A stretch of 64,000 nt of DNA, from assembly GCF_014839805.1 (NCBI RefSeq), contig NC_051137.1:8917170-8981169 (forward strand). Reading direction: 5' to 3'. The stretch is from Manduca sexta (Eukaryota > Arthropoda > Insecta > Lepidoptera > Sphingidae). Both the position numbers and the translations under genes were made by a program. The notes beneath the pieces were generated by a model that was not told the origin of the DNA, searched no databases, and was given only the letters and a program-made list of their open reading frames with translations. Of the stretch, positions 39,436 through 51,878 are shown piece by piece; position 1 is the first letter of the stretch; every line of letters starts with the position of its first letter.

Positions 39436-39826
39436 ATGAAACCCACAGTTGCTGCAGACGAAATGTTTCCCGAAGGTGTCGGACCTTACATGGATCTGGA
39501 AGAGGTACCTATATTAAAATATATTTTAACTATTGTTATTACAATACTAATTTGCCATCTTACACAAGAGCGTTATGTATTTTTAAGGCTGGCGGTCCAT
39601 CCAATCTTCTAATGGATTTAGCCGCAAATGAAAAAGCAGTCCATGCAGACTTCTTTAATGGTAAGAATATCTCGTTGATATAATTAAGGAACTATGCATT
39701 AAAATACCAATTAAATCTATAATTAAAGATATCTTCCCAAAAATCAACTTCAATATATTTTAAGTCCTATTAATCATATTTATTTCAGATTTTGAAGACT
39801 TATTTGATGATGATGATCTTAAGTAA
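39436..39826 (+). CDS. COPS9: COP9 signalosome complex subunit 9 (CSNAP/MYEOV2)
   Basis: Small acidic subunit of the COP9 signalosome, the complex that removes NEDD8 from cullins. Three exons: 39436-39504, 39588-39660 and 39789-39826, all GT-AG, encode 59 residues, matching the family's usual 57-59. The sequence begins [14 protein letters not shown] and has the nearly invariant core [18 protein letters not shown], then ends in the Phe/Asp-rich tail [11 protein letters not shown], which in the human protein anchors the subunit between CSN3, CSN5 and CSN6. The gene is too short and too split to show as one ORF. An AATAAA lies at 39853-39858, 27 bp after the stop. A hAT-type MITE ends 189 bp upstream of the ATG, so the promoter is either inside that interval or uses element sequence. 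Confidence 0.96.
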
Positions 39827-39858
39827 TTACACCTGGCAGAAAATTAGGAAAAAATAAA

Positions 39859-41299
39859 TAATTCAGAACTTATGTTTATTAGGTTTAAACAGCAAATATA
39901 AATTTATCAAATTAAAAATGGACATATTATTTTAAAATATACATTTCAGCAAATGTGCATTGTCATTGTAAGTATGAAATATGAATGTTACTTGTTCAAG
40001 TATATTATGATGAATAAAGGGGTGTTTAGTAACCAAATAGGTTCCTGTACTGGTGGAACAAGTATATGGTAAGTACAATATAATGGCACTAACACACTAC
40101 TCTTGTGGTTCAGCACATCCTATTCATAATACATAAAATATAAAAACTAATTGACTACAAAATAATAGACATATAATTTAACCAATAATAAGTGTATACT
40201 GGATGGATCAGGATAATACTATTGTGTCACAGGGATGCAATGTGTAGTGACAACTGTCACTGCACACACAATGCCTATTATGTTTTTGAATGGTTCAAAG
40301 TTTTCATAAACCTATCAACCATGCTGCTTAGACTTATTAATAATAACTTTTATAAAATATTGAAGTCATCATTTCTAAAATTTAAGAAATCATTGAAATC
40401 TGGTGAAAATCTACAAGTTATAAGCCATTGAAATCAGGTAGTAGGGTGTTAGTGTTTTTTGAAAAGGGACGAAATACTTGGATGTGTCGTCAGCGGGCAT
40501 TACGCTGCTTGCGAAAGAGATATTGAGCGATATCCTCACTCCTACATGTAGCAATATTTGAAAATTGAATTTCTGCCTCATTTCTTATCAAATTTTAATG
40601 TTTTTTTTTTCACAGGATTTTTTTTTAACTGCTGTTACATATTTAAAAATGCACAAAATTAAACATAGCCAAATACCCTACTCCTAGTCAGTAAACAACA
40701 CAGACAACCTTGTAACTACTGAATAGGAATATGCATAACATTAGAGGGGCGAGTTGAAATGGCATTGATTCAGAAAAATTAGAGCTTTGTAAGTTTACTT
40801 AGCAATCTGTAGATGATTACAAAAAAAAAGAAATACGCTACGCACAATCTGTTATACTTATAGTCTGTCGTGTTGCATTGATTTATACTGATTTAAGCTA
40901 AGTACAAATTCTTAAGTGATAAATATTAGTCCATTTTTCTGCTATACTGCATACTAGCATATTTATGAGTTAACTATCGTCAGATTTCATTTGTAACATA
41001 AAAATAATGACAGACATGTACTGACCAAGGCTGGCGATCAATTAATTTTACCGGAATTTTAGATGCAAGTAACCAAGTAATAATTACTAAGTAAATAATA
41101 TTACGTAAAAAAATTTGTTAATTGAAACCAAATTTGATAGATATTTATGGACTACTAGCCCGCGGCCTCTTAACGGATATCTTGATCCAATAGCAATTAT
41201 GAATTTTATGAGAGTGTTCTATTTTGCCGCCAGAGCACACTGGTTCATTTCTCGTAGATTAGATATAACATTTTACAGATCGTCTCATTACCTGGCCCC
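39859..41299. other. Intergenic region after CSN9
   Basis: No exon or repeat that I can support. Confidence 0.5.
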
Positions 41300-41440
41300 T
41301 TTCAGCTACGACGAGTAACGCTCTGCGATAGGTCGCTGGCAAGAACTGGATGCGACAGGCCGAAGACAGGGTAAGGTGCCGATTTGAGGAGGCCTTTGAC
41401 CAGCAGTGAACAAAGGTATGGGCTGATTGTGAAACATACG
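41300..41440 (+). repeat. RTE-like LINE 3' fragment
   Basis: Reading from about 41331, the plus strand encodes VAGKNWMRQAEDRVRCRFEE followed by AFDQQ and a stop at about 41409. This is the C-terminal end typical of RTE-clade reverse transcriptases in moths. The untranslated end CAGTGAACAAAGGTATGGGC then follows. Short 3' fragment. Confidence 0.6.
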
Positions 41441-41555
41441 GTCTGATGTAATCCATTGACCCCTTTATATCTCCGGTAAAAAGAAAACTGCACAATATTT
41501 TACTTTTCTTTTGTTCTCTCTTATCAAACACAATATTAAGTAGTTAAGGGGTATA

Positions 41556-41751
41556 TCACTACATAGTATAAAACAAAGTCGCTTTCTCTGTCCTTACCTT
41601 TGTATGCTTAAATCTTAAAACTACGCAACGGATTTTGATGCGTTTTTTTTTAATAGATAGAGTGATTCAAGAGGAAGGTTTATATGTATAATAACATCCA
41701 TTAAATAGTCGAGAAATATTGTACCCGTGCGAAGCCGGGGCGGGTCGCTAG
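41556..41751 (+). mobile_element. 196-bp Helitron-like element, copy 2
   Basis: Second copy of the element at 28986, same length and ends, A before and T after. The 3' end abuts a long TA microsatellite. Confidence 0.7.

Positions 41752-41753
<2 letters not shown>

Positions 41754-41813
<60 letters not shown>
41754..41813. repeat. TA microsatellite
   Basis: About 60 bp of nearly pure alternating AT directly after a Helitron-like element. Confidence 0.95.
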
Positions 41814-41815
<2 letters not shown>

Positions 41816-42559
41816 AATTACTTTATGAACCTATCAAATTAGTCAACGAAAATATTTATTACAGAATTTTGGTCGCGATTACACACACGCCTGGAAATTG
41901 GGAACATCAATCTAAATCTCTTAGAATCGTATCCTTGGCCGATTAAAACTGTCCTAGAGATAGTTGCGCGAACTCGCGCCGTCCTTGTTGACAGGCAGTT
42001 AGTGTATATCTAAATTTGCACGAAATTCTGTTGCGGTCAAAATATTTTATGTAACATTATCGGTAATACGTAAGTGCACAATGCAGGAAAATTTAAAAAG
42101 TAGTGTTATGAAACATGTTGTTTATTAATTTCGATAATGTAAAATATTTGTCATTTTATGATAAAATACTAGATTTAAAATCAGCACTGACTTTTTATGG
42201 AAAAAGAGTTTTTGTAATTGAATAAACAACTTTATGTATTATTGTAATAACAAAAGTCCATTATTTGGTTTCTATTTAATGTAAAAAAGGATCCATATTT
42301 TTGTCAGGCCGATAAAAGAAATAATAACATGTCTTAACATTTAAGATAGCGCATAGCAGCAGAGGCGCAAGGTTATTTGTAGCTGTCGTCAAACAACTTG
42401 ACCCATCGCTTGTAGAAGTCCCTGGTAGGGTGCGCGCGTGGCCTCTGCGTATCGACCCAACGATTGGTAGATCGGGTAACTTCGCCTCCCGCGCTCAGCT
42501 CAGGTACCGCCTACTGGGTTGTTTGTCGACATTTATACACGTCATAACCACCGGGGCGG
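41814..42559. other. Intergenic and Dp 3' region
   Basis: Contains the Dp 3' untranslated region on the minus strand. GC-rich near 42,420-42,560. No other gene seen. Confidence 0.5.
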
Positions 42560-45500
42560 TTAGACATCCACATCGCTGCTATCATCACTGTATTCGTTCG
42601 CCTCGCCCTCCTGTTCCTCGGCGTCTCCCTCGATCTCAGCTTCTAACATTTCATCCTCTATAACTTCTTCATCCATTTCTTCTTCTTGTAGTATACTTGT
42701 TAACTTTGTTTCAAGACCTCTACCCATTTCTGAAATAATTTAAAACTAATAAAACACTTATTTTTATTTAATGTTTTACTACGCATTAAAATAGTAAAAG
42801 TTAAATTTAAACTATACTGCATGAGATTAGAGACCAACAATAATGGCAATTTGTACATAGATATGCACAAAAGGACCCAACCCACAGTATGATCTAAAAC
42901 GAGCTTAGTGTGCCAAATTAATTTTAAGTTATAGTTAGGTTTATATTTTCCATTAGTAAAAACATCTTAGTCAAAATATGTTGATTTGAACTTTTTATTA
43001 ACAAAATGAACTTTTTATTAACAAAATATAAAATAGAATATCAACGAGCAAAAATACGATTTAAACTTCAATCTTCACTATTTCAAAAGTGTAATTTTGT
43101 GGGCTGGACCCTTTTTGCGAATCTACGTCCATTTCACACATGAAACCCTAATATTATTAACATAATTAGGTCGACAAATAGTAATATTTACTCACGATCG
43201 ACATATGATTCTAATGATTTTGGAACCATTTTTTTTGCCCTTTCAATATCTTCTTCTGAACATTCACCTTTATCTAAACCTGCAATAATGAATAAAGGGT
43301 TATGTTAAGTTTTAGATAAATTATATGTATAGATGAAGTGGCTCGTCAATGGCACTAAATATATTATGCGTAAAAATACCCGCCATACGTGTCTGCCTGT
43401 ACACAATAAACTCAAAAACTACCCAATGGATTTCGATGAAATTTGGTATGGAGATAGTTTGAGACCCTGGGAGGGACATAGGCTGCCAACTATTCTGAGA
43501 GAATATATGGCGGGACTTTTATCCCGGAAAAACTTTTACACACGGGCGGAGACGCGAATACAGTACAGTGAAAATCAGTTATAGCGATATTGAAGGGACC
43601 ACGGAATCTGGGAGCTATAACCGATAGTCGTTAGAAACGATACTGATTTCAAATGCATTTATTTAAAGGGACTTTACTTTTTAGTCGTTATAACCGATGC
43701 ATCGCTATAACCGGTTTCTACTGTATTGATTTCAGCTACTAGCAATCCAAAATAAAAAACAGGGAACTCAGATTTATTTATTTAAAAAAATTAAGTGTCC
43801 AAATAATATGTCACCTGTGACAGGTGACACTAGTGGTTGTTTTAGATAGATCTTTGTAGTTTCTGTACACTTTAAAGACACAAACCGACATTTTTAAATA
43901 ATATAAATTTGGGTGCAGGTGTGAACGCAGTGACAGCCCAAAGCGCACTAAGCGCGGGAAAAGGATGCAGAGGTAAATAGTTTACTAATATTTTTCCTAT
44001 GTGTTTGAAGCTTTCAGTGTCTAGATATATAAATTGAAGTATTGAGTATTAAAATATGCTTAAAAAATTAAACTTACCAAACAGAAGACCCATTCTTTTC
44101 AAAATATCTATGTCGTCGTGAATTTGAAACCTCTTGTTGAAGTTAAACATATATTCTGTCCTATAAAACAAAGATACATAATTATGACAGTGACAACAAT
44201 TATCAATGTAGTCTGCCCCAAATGAGGCACAGTACATTGTTATTTATCTATTTAATGTAACCCCACTCGAAAATCGTCGCAGGCAACAAGATCTATTACA
44301 TCTATACAAATTACTTTACAGTTAATTAGACTCATCATACTTATTAAGCTTATTAAATTTTAACACGAAGTATAATCCGCGTTTACCAATGAGGACGTTT
44401 AACTTACAAGTATGCAAAAATAATACATCTTTCTATAATCCTCTTACAAGAATGTGTCGCCTGTGTAATGAACTATCTATAAAACATCCCGTACTTAATA
44501 TTATACTTTCCGACGCTCAGTAAAATACATATTATCCACAGCACCCAAGTCAAATACAACTCCCACATTGTCTGCCTTACATTAGCCAACATATTTTATA
44601 TTTATTATTATTATTTTGTAACTAAATAACATATGCGTGTCACCTAATTTGAATAAGTTGTATACACTTCTATTTGGATTCTGACTAGCCATTAGATCCA
44701 CTGTAATGTAATTTAGATGATTATTGTCAGTAATCTGTTTAGTGTATCTTTATAAATAAACTAGCTTTTGCCCGCGGCTCCGCCCGCGTTATAAAGTTTT
44801 TCAGGCTAAAGTTTTCCGTTATAAAAGTAGTAGTTTCCCGGGAGCCTATGTTCTTCCCAGGGTCTCAAACTGTCTCCATACCAAATTTCATCTTAATACG
44901 TTGGGTAGTTTTTGAGTCTAAGACGTTCAGGCAGACAGATGCAGCGGGGGACTTTGTTTTATAATATATTTTTTAAAACTTTTAACAGGAATAATCCCGT
45001 CATACATCATTGTTGCATAACTTTAACCGTTTACGCAGCGCACGCAACTGAAGCTCTCAAAACTAATAAATTGTCCCCGTTTTTGCAACATGTTTCATTA
45101 CTGCTCTGCTCCTATTGGTCATAGCGTGATGATATATAACTTAGAGCATTCCACAAACAAAGGGCTATTCGACACAAAAAGAATTTTTCAGTTCGAATCG
45201 GTAGTTCCTGAGATTATCCATTACTGCTCCGCTCCTATTGGGTATAGCGTGATGATATATAACCTATAGCACTCCACCAACAAAGGGCTATCCAACGCAA
45301 AAAGAATTTTTCAGTTTGGACCGGTAGTTCCTGAGGTTAGACATTACTGCTCCGCTCCTATTGGGTATAGCGTGATGATATATAGCCTATAGCACTCCAC
45401 GAACAAAGGGCTATTCAACGCAAAAAGAATTTTTCAGTTTGGACCGGTAGTTCCTGAGATTAGCGCGTTCAAACAAACAAACAAACTCTTCAGCTTTATA

Positions 45501-48500
45501 TAATAGTATAGATAAATAAATAAATTTATATATTAATTTGAGAGACTGGAGAATGGTTACTTTTCCTTTCATAAGTCTTATAAAATATGGTCCCCAGTGT
45601 TAATTGTTCAAGTGTTAATATTTTTTTATGAATTTATAATTATTGTTCATTTGTAATATACATGAAAATGAACATTAAACAATAACTTAGAAGAATACTT
45701 ACTTATCATTTGAAATGCTGCAGTCAATCAATGCTTTATCACTAGTGTTTACAACAATAAACGGCAAATGAATGGCTGACGATGGAGATGGTTTCACCCC
45801 TTTGCATTCTGCTTCTTTATTTCTTTCTATCAGGCTTTTGAAAGAAATGTGCTGTAAATAGAAATAATATTAAGTATAGTTTTCAACTATAGAGACATAG
45901 TTTCTATTATAGTACAGTATATCTGTATACAGAATTTCTTTATAAACATTTTCATTATAAGGTTACATTTCATCTATATATTTTTAGATGTATACATTTG
46001 GTATGGTGCTTATGAATTCTGTCATATTATGTAAAAATGTATATAGTTATTATAATTTCTACTTTTAACTAAGAAATTTAGTATTTTTAACAAGACATAA
46101 GTTACATTTTTTTTACTATATAAATAAATTATATTTCAATGAATACCTGTAATATAAGTTCATGTAACTGTTGTGTTTTCTTTTGTATCTGTTCAAGTTT
46201 TGCTTGTTTTTCTTTTTCTAATGCAGTGCATTCTTGCACACTGTTTGTAGGTAATCCAAGCCACCTGATTTCTTTCTTGTCCTTTGATATAATGTTCATC
46301 GCCATTAAAACATTTAGTGCGTCATAAACTCGTCGCCGTATATTCTTCTGGTCATATTGCTGTAATTATAAAATATTGTAACTTTTAAGATGTATTTGGC
46401 CCTGTATCTAGCAGTGAATGAAAGCAGAATATGATTCCATCTCATGAATCCTCTCAAACAATATTCGCGGCCAAATATTTTAATGTGAATGTTCTTGAAA
46501 TATAACAAATGTGTATGTTTATGCAAATGTTTGTATGTTTGTTTGAAGTAAATGCAGAAAGCTTTAAACAGATTTAGAAGACGCATTGACTAAGTTCGGA
46601 AATAACATCATATTGGCTATTTTTTATCATTGTAATTTGTTTCTATGGACTTTCGTAGTAGGACAGGCTTTTCACACAGGCAAAGTAGAGAGCGACACAT
46701 ACTAAATACCTATAAAGAAAACTGTTTAGCAATGTTTAGAATTGTAAATATTTTTTTATATTTATCATGCAGGAATACAGATGGATCCTACATGATGCAA
46801 TATGTGACCTAAATATGGTCACATTTTTTTTATTGCTTTGAATGCTGCAATGTGCTTCAAACCGGAACACAAGAGTGACTACACACTGCTGCTTGGCAGC
46901 AGAAATAAACATTGTAGTGGTTCAGCAACAAGCAGATTCTCACAACTGAGAGACCTACCAACAGTCACAGAAATTGAAAAATATATGTAAACATATACAT
47001 GATGCATTGTATATTAATTAAGTTAGTAAGCAGGTTATACTAACTTGGCTGTCTGCAGATCCGTGCATTCCAGCAGCAAATTCCAGAACTAATTCATCAG
47101 CTACTTCATTATATGAAGTAAAACCCTTTGTTCTTACTTTTTCACAAACTTTCATAGAGAAATGTCTAAGACCTTTACCAACTTTGTCAGCATGTTTACG
47201 TCTTTTGGTTGTGCTAAAATGAGAAGAAATTATTATTTATTTATGTATTTTAAATAAACAAATATGAGTTGGCATTAAGTATTAATGTAGAATTATTGAC
47301 AAAAAAATTATATATTTTGTATACTTTTTTAAAATTATGAAATATACATGATTACACATGACAGGAAAATATAAAAGTGAAAATATCAAACTAAAAACTT
47401 TCCACCTTGTTCATAAGTGGAATATGTATGCTTACTGACATAAACATGTGTTGTGCGCCTTGCTAAAGAGAGAAAATAAAAGTTGTCAAGCATAATATTA
47501 GATTATAACAGGACTTACTACTCTGCTGGTGGATCATTATCAGAATCATGTCTCCTCCTAGATGTGTGAGACATAACTTTAGTCAAACTGTCACTTGTGT
47601 TAACACTAGACACCTGGTTATCTGGTTCCTGTTCTAGATATTTTAAATCGGGCACAGTATGTATATACTTCAACTCTTTAAGCTGTGGCTTCTGAAAATT
47701 TAAATCAAGTATTTTAATGGCATAATATTTATCTACTAAACCCAGAAATCTGTAACTTAAGAACATCATACAAAAGGCAATTATAATATCACTTCAGTTC
47801 TGATAGGAAAAAATCGTAAATATGACTAACATAATATAACATAGCACTCTACTACAGCACCTGATTTAAAGGACACATTTAAAGAGGATACAATATCAAT
47901 GGAACATTTCCTCATATGTCTTTATAAGATACTGACCTATTTCTAAATTTCCTCGACACAGACATATTGTTGTAAAGAAACAAAAAATATCACATAAATA
48001 ACAATTAAGAAAGTGGTGGTAATTAAATTGTGTAAACAATTTAATTACCACCTCTTTCTTAATTTTCAGAATAAGGATATAACTATGAGCTGTAGCATTT
48101 GAAATAATTAGTAATTTATAAGCATATCAAAAACTTTGCTCTGATTTGTCAATTTTCATGATGGATCAAAAAACAGAAAATGAAAAATTACTTCACAAAT
48201 TTTGAAAATTCTTGCATTAATAAGAAGCTACATTATTCCTGAGTGTTATAGGCTTTTTTTTTATGCTGAGAGTGGATGTAATAGTGGACGGGAAAATGGG
48301 CAAGTACATTATAAAAAAATACTGACAATATATTTTAAGTTTTGAGTATATGGACTATATTGCGATATTAAATGAGTAAAATGTTATTTTACTGCATTTT
48401 AAAAACAAATTGCATTGATGTTACATACTTGACTTGGTTTGATTGTTGATATTTCAAGTTTTGGTGTTAGCCTTTGTAACTCTGCAAAATTCTCCCTGGA

Positions 48501-49850
48501 AATTGGCTGCAATCCTAAGAATGTAAAGTTATTTACATGATGAAAACATAATACATTTTTGATAATAGAATGCAACAATATTAATGTAACTCACTTGAAG
48601 CACATTTGATTCCACTTAGTTTTACAGCTTTATACTGTGGTGTCTGGAATGTTCAGAGTTAACAAAATTAAATTTATTATTAACCATGATACCTCATTTG
48701 GCACCAACATAATGTATAAAATGTTTAAAATTACATTATATGTTGGATAATTAGTAAATGATAGATATGGTTTGATTGACAAGATAATGGGGTCACATGA
48801 TTGTTATTGTACATTTTATTCTATGATGGGCAGTTTAGTTTTGTAGTTAATTTTCTTCTTGGTTTCCCAAAATTAAAATGAATGTGATATAGTTAATGAT
48901 TACCACAAACAGAAGGATATCAATTATACAAAAAAAAAAAATAACACACTTTGTAATAGATCTATTTGTTTAGAAAATGCAAAATCACATAATATTTAAT
49001 GTACAGGCATTGCAAGTAACATTATTTACTCATGTATATGTTGTATTAGAAGTCATGTCATGAGTTCATGTATTATGTGCCTTTACAGTATATTCTATCC
49101 TGTATTAAAATAAATGTGTTTCAGAATGTTAATTCAATGAATTGATTTTAAGCATTATTACTGATATTGTAGAAACCTGTCATTTTTCACATTCTATGTA
49201 CTATTTGACTGCTTGGGCTAATTCAATACCATAGATATTCATTACTGGAAAACTTAGGGTTCTTATAATAGCATAAAATTAATATTATATGTTATATACT
49301 CTTCTTTTTCCAATTTTCAAATATAATCATAATTATTAGCATTTAAATTTAAGTAGTACTTAAATGTGTAAGAAAATAAAGACGATTTACATTTACCTGA
49401 TCATTAGTCTCTAATGTCGTTGGCACCTTTATCACTTTTACGGGGTTAGATTTTATTTTATAAAGAGCAAGTGACTGATTGTTTCCACTTTGTGCAACTT
49501 TTACCATTTGAGGTTGCCCTAAAATACAAAATAAAATAAGATTAATTTAATACTCGTGTGAATCTGAATTTGTGTATGACTATCTATATCAAATTTTTAA
49601 AATGTCAACGCCAAAATATCGGTGTAAAAGCTGGACCGCCGGTCAATAAACGAAAGATCTATTCATATGTACGTAATGGTAATGAGCCGCTGGTATGTTT
49701 TACAGAAAATCACGATTGGTAAGTATGAATTGGAATAAAAGAAAATAAAATAGATATCTACAATTGTAACAAAGTAGAACCACGTAAAGTGCTTCACTAA
49801 CCATTGGCGTCATGTATAATGAAATTTACGGTACTATTTGTCTGGGACAT
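42560..49850 (-). CDS. Dp: Transcription factor Dp (E2F dimerization partner)
   Basis: Nuclear partner of E2F for binding cell-cycle promoters. Eleven coding exons: 49850-49802, 49518-49397, 48643-48595, 48514-48429, 47691-47519, 47213-47045, 46359-46147, 45851-45703, 44160-44078, 43279-43196, 42729-42560. Sum is 1347 nt, 448 residues plus stop (Drosophila Dp is about 445). Winged-helix DNA-binding domain at about 173-255: [15 protein letters not shown], then the RRxYD element RRRVYD (224-229) with [15 protein letters not shown] heptad region follows (about 258-295), then the DP marked-box region ([33 protein letters not shown]). The C-terminus is strongly acidic. Residues 1-160 are poorly conserved, as in other Dp proteins. 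Exon 5 could end at a nearby alternative GT in the same phase. Introns carry a Helitron, a TA-flanked MITE and a 28-bp hairpin. A candidate polyadenylation signal (TTTATT on +) is at 42121. Confidence 0.95.
43390..43556 (+). repeat. Helitron 3'-region remnant in a Dp intron
   Basis: Similar to the 3' half of the 27963 element (words CTCAAAAACTACCCAA, GAAATTTGGTATGGA, TTTGAGACCCTGGGA, GGGCGGAG). The 5' part and the CTAG end are missing. Confidence 0.6.
43566..43723. mobile_element. 158-bp MITE flanked by TA in a Dp intron
   Basis: Ends CAGTGAAAATCAGTTATAGC and, inverted, CAGTAGAAACCGGTTATAGC. TA flanks at 43564-43565 and 43724-43725. CAGT ends and TA duplication fit pogo/Tigger-type Tc1-mariner MITEs. 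It lies directly after the Helitron remnant. Confidence 0.65.
44761..45512 (-). mobile_element. Helitron-like element inside a Dp intron, three internal repeats
   Basis: Complete 752-bp copy on the minus strand: CTAG end at 44761-44764 (flank T on minus), 5' TCTATACTATTATATAAAGC ending at 45512. Three copies of the ~123-bp unit. Lies between Dp exons 8 and 9, in the same orientation as Dp transcription. Confidence 0.8.
48003..48064. repeat. 28-bp-arm hairpin in Dp intron 4
   Basis: AATTAAGAAAGTGGTGGTAA begins the left arm (48003-48030). The right arm is 48037-48064, with a single mismatch and a 6-nt loop. The arm length is like a short pre-miRNA stem, but a tiny MITE or foldback is equally likely. 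Confidence 0.6.
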
Positions 49851-50546
49851 TTTCTGTTCATTTCTTGAAATCGTCGATCCATTTAAGGTTCACTAAAAGG
49901 CACTCAAAGACGAAATATTAGTTGATGACCAAACAAAATAAAAGTACCTACTCGAGGGGTATGGTCAAAATCATAGGTGAAAATGGCGACAAAACAATTT
50001 GAATACTTTTAGATAGATCATAAATTACTAAATATATCACAAATTAGCCTAATGCATAGCAACGACTGTATTTACCGTGTAATTAAAATTATATTTTAGA
50101 CAATCAACAGAACAGACAACAATTACAATGCAAAGATCAAAATTCAAGAGACGCGGATGGTGCAGTGTTGTCAGGCGATCCATAAGTAATATCCCCAAAA
50201 GTCCGAAGAGAATGTAACAAACTGTCGAATAGTCCACAGGCAAAAATCCAAGTCATTTGAAAACCACCAACAGAAGGGTTTTTAAGACAAAATGACCCTA
50301 AAAAAAGAGTGGACGATTTAAAACAATACTCTCCGATTTTCTAAAAGTATTTTTTAAGGCAGATGGCCTTGACGCCTCACGGTAGCAAATTGCAATACGT
50401 TATACGACTATCGGGTCGCCGCAGAATCTATATTGTTAGGTGATAATTATCATTTACATGTGCCAAAATGTTCGATAAGATGTTAAAATATATTCGATGT
50501 GTTGTGCAGCCCTGAGCGCCATTTTCATCCGAGAAGCAACATATTA
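49851..50546. promoter_or_regulatory. Dp upstream region
   Basis: Sequence just upstream of the Dp start codon on the minus strand, up to the pogo-like element. It should contain the Dp 5' UTR and promoter by position. I see no certain TATA box or E2F site. Confidence 0.35.
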
Positions 50547-51876
50547 AGGTCAGTCGGGGGAAGTGCGCCATAAAATTTTCATAGCTGGATTCAATGCAAA
50601 ATAATTTCTTTTTGTGCTGACTTAAGAATGTAATTTTATTATTTTAAGGATATTTGGTATTTTGTGATAACAACCTATAGCCATTCAAGGAAATCGGACC
50701 ATAAATTAATAATATATTGCTCAAAGTAAAAAAAATGGAAGTAGGCGCACTTGCCTCCGGAAATGGGGTAAGTGCGCCTGTGTACAAAAAAACGCTAATA
50801 TGAAACATTATAAAGAAAACACTCATTTTAGTCCATAGAGAAATAGGTTTTACTCGCATTGCTCTTGGATAATTTTTAATCACTCAATATTATAACAAAT
50901 TATGGCTGTCAAATCAAATTCGGGGTAAGTGCGCCATATATTTGTAAATCAGGGCTTCAAAACATTTTACAATTTCTTTTGCTATATTTAGGTATTAATA
51001 TTAGAGTTTTGTGTGCGGATATATGGTAATAAAAAAATGGTAGCCCCAATACAATATCCATTTTATTTCTAAAAACTAAAAAATACATACAAAAATGAAG
51101 GAATTAACGATTTTGAATGCGGTATAACTCAATTACTTAGAATTTGACTTTATGATATTTGATATGTTTTAGCTGCATTATACCCAGATAACGTGCCTGA
51201 TCGAACATTTGCAACCTCTTCACGTAAAGTTGGTCTAGACCAAGGTATTTCAGTTTTTCTTTTGTAAAAACGAACCATCTAAAACAACAAATATACGACG
51301 AATTAACTAATACGCCCTTTTATTTAAGTCGGCTCAAAACAAAATACCTTGAGTACAAAAAATTATGCTGTTAAGTATAACATTTTAATAATAATAATTC
51401 ATATTAGTAAAACATATTCTCAAAAAAGGTTGGTTATATATGGATCAGGGGCAAGTGCGCCATACGACTACTAACTGTGGCGCACTTGCCCTACTCGACA
51501 ATTTTGAGGTAAATTTTTTCTCATTGCTAAAAAATCCTTTATTTTAGTGTATATAAATAAAATTCAGGCAGGAAGTTAAAATAAAAGATTTAAACTATGT
51601 ATTCACCTTACTGGTTTACAGAAATTTGTTATATATCTTGAAATATTTCATGTTATCTTTCACGAGGTCATCTCTGTTTACAGGTCTAAATGACACTTAA
51701 AATAAAATGGCGAATAAATCGTATTAAAATGAACAGAGCCATTTGTGTTTTTAGTGGAACTGTATTTCAGTTAGTAGCATAGATATAAGATTGCAGTAAT
51801 TGTATAACATCAATAGTTTTAGATTTTTTTAGGGCAGGTGCACTTACCCCGTCGGCGCACTTGCCCCACCTGACCT
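50547..51876. mobile_element. pogo-like DNA element with eight GGGGYAAGTGCGCC motifs
   Basis: A 1330-bp element between TA dinucleotides (50545-50546 and 51877-51878). Ends AGGTCAGTCGGGGG and, inverted, AGGTCAGGTGGGGC, each followed by AAGTGCGCC. The motif GGGG(Y)AAGTGCGCC or its complement occurs at 50557, 50744, 50765, 50922, 51448, 51479, 51837 and 51854. A minus-strand remnant of a psq-type helix-turn-helix (51278-51150) points to the pogo/Tigger branch of Tc1-mariner. It lies between the divergent Dp and EOGT starts. Confidence 0.65.
51150..51278 (-). pseudogene. psq-type HTH start of a pogo-like transposase
   Basis: A 42-codon ORF starting MVRFYKRKTEIPWSRPTLRE and continuing through GTLSGYNAAKTYQIS. 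This matches the common start of psq/CENP-B-type DNA-binding domains (M-x-R-x-Y-x-R-K-T ... A-A-x-x-Y-x-I-P) used by pogo/Tigger-related transposases. The protein stops just before the recognition helix, and no DDE core was found, so the element is non-autonomous. Confidence 0.55.
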
Positions 51877-51878
51877 TA

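Noticed and set aside
44912..45124. 70-codon ORF
   Set aside because: Lies wholly within a Helitron-like element and has no domain.
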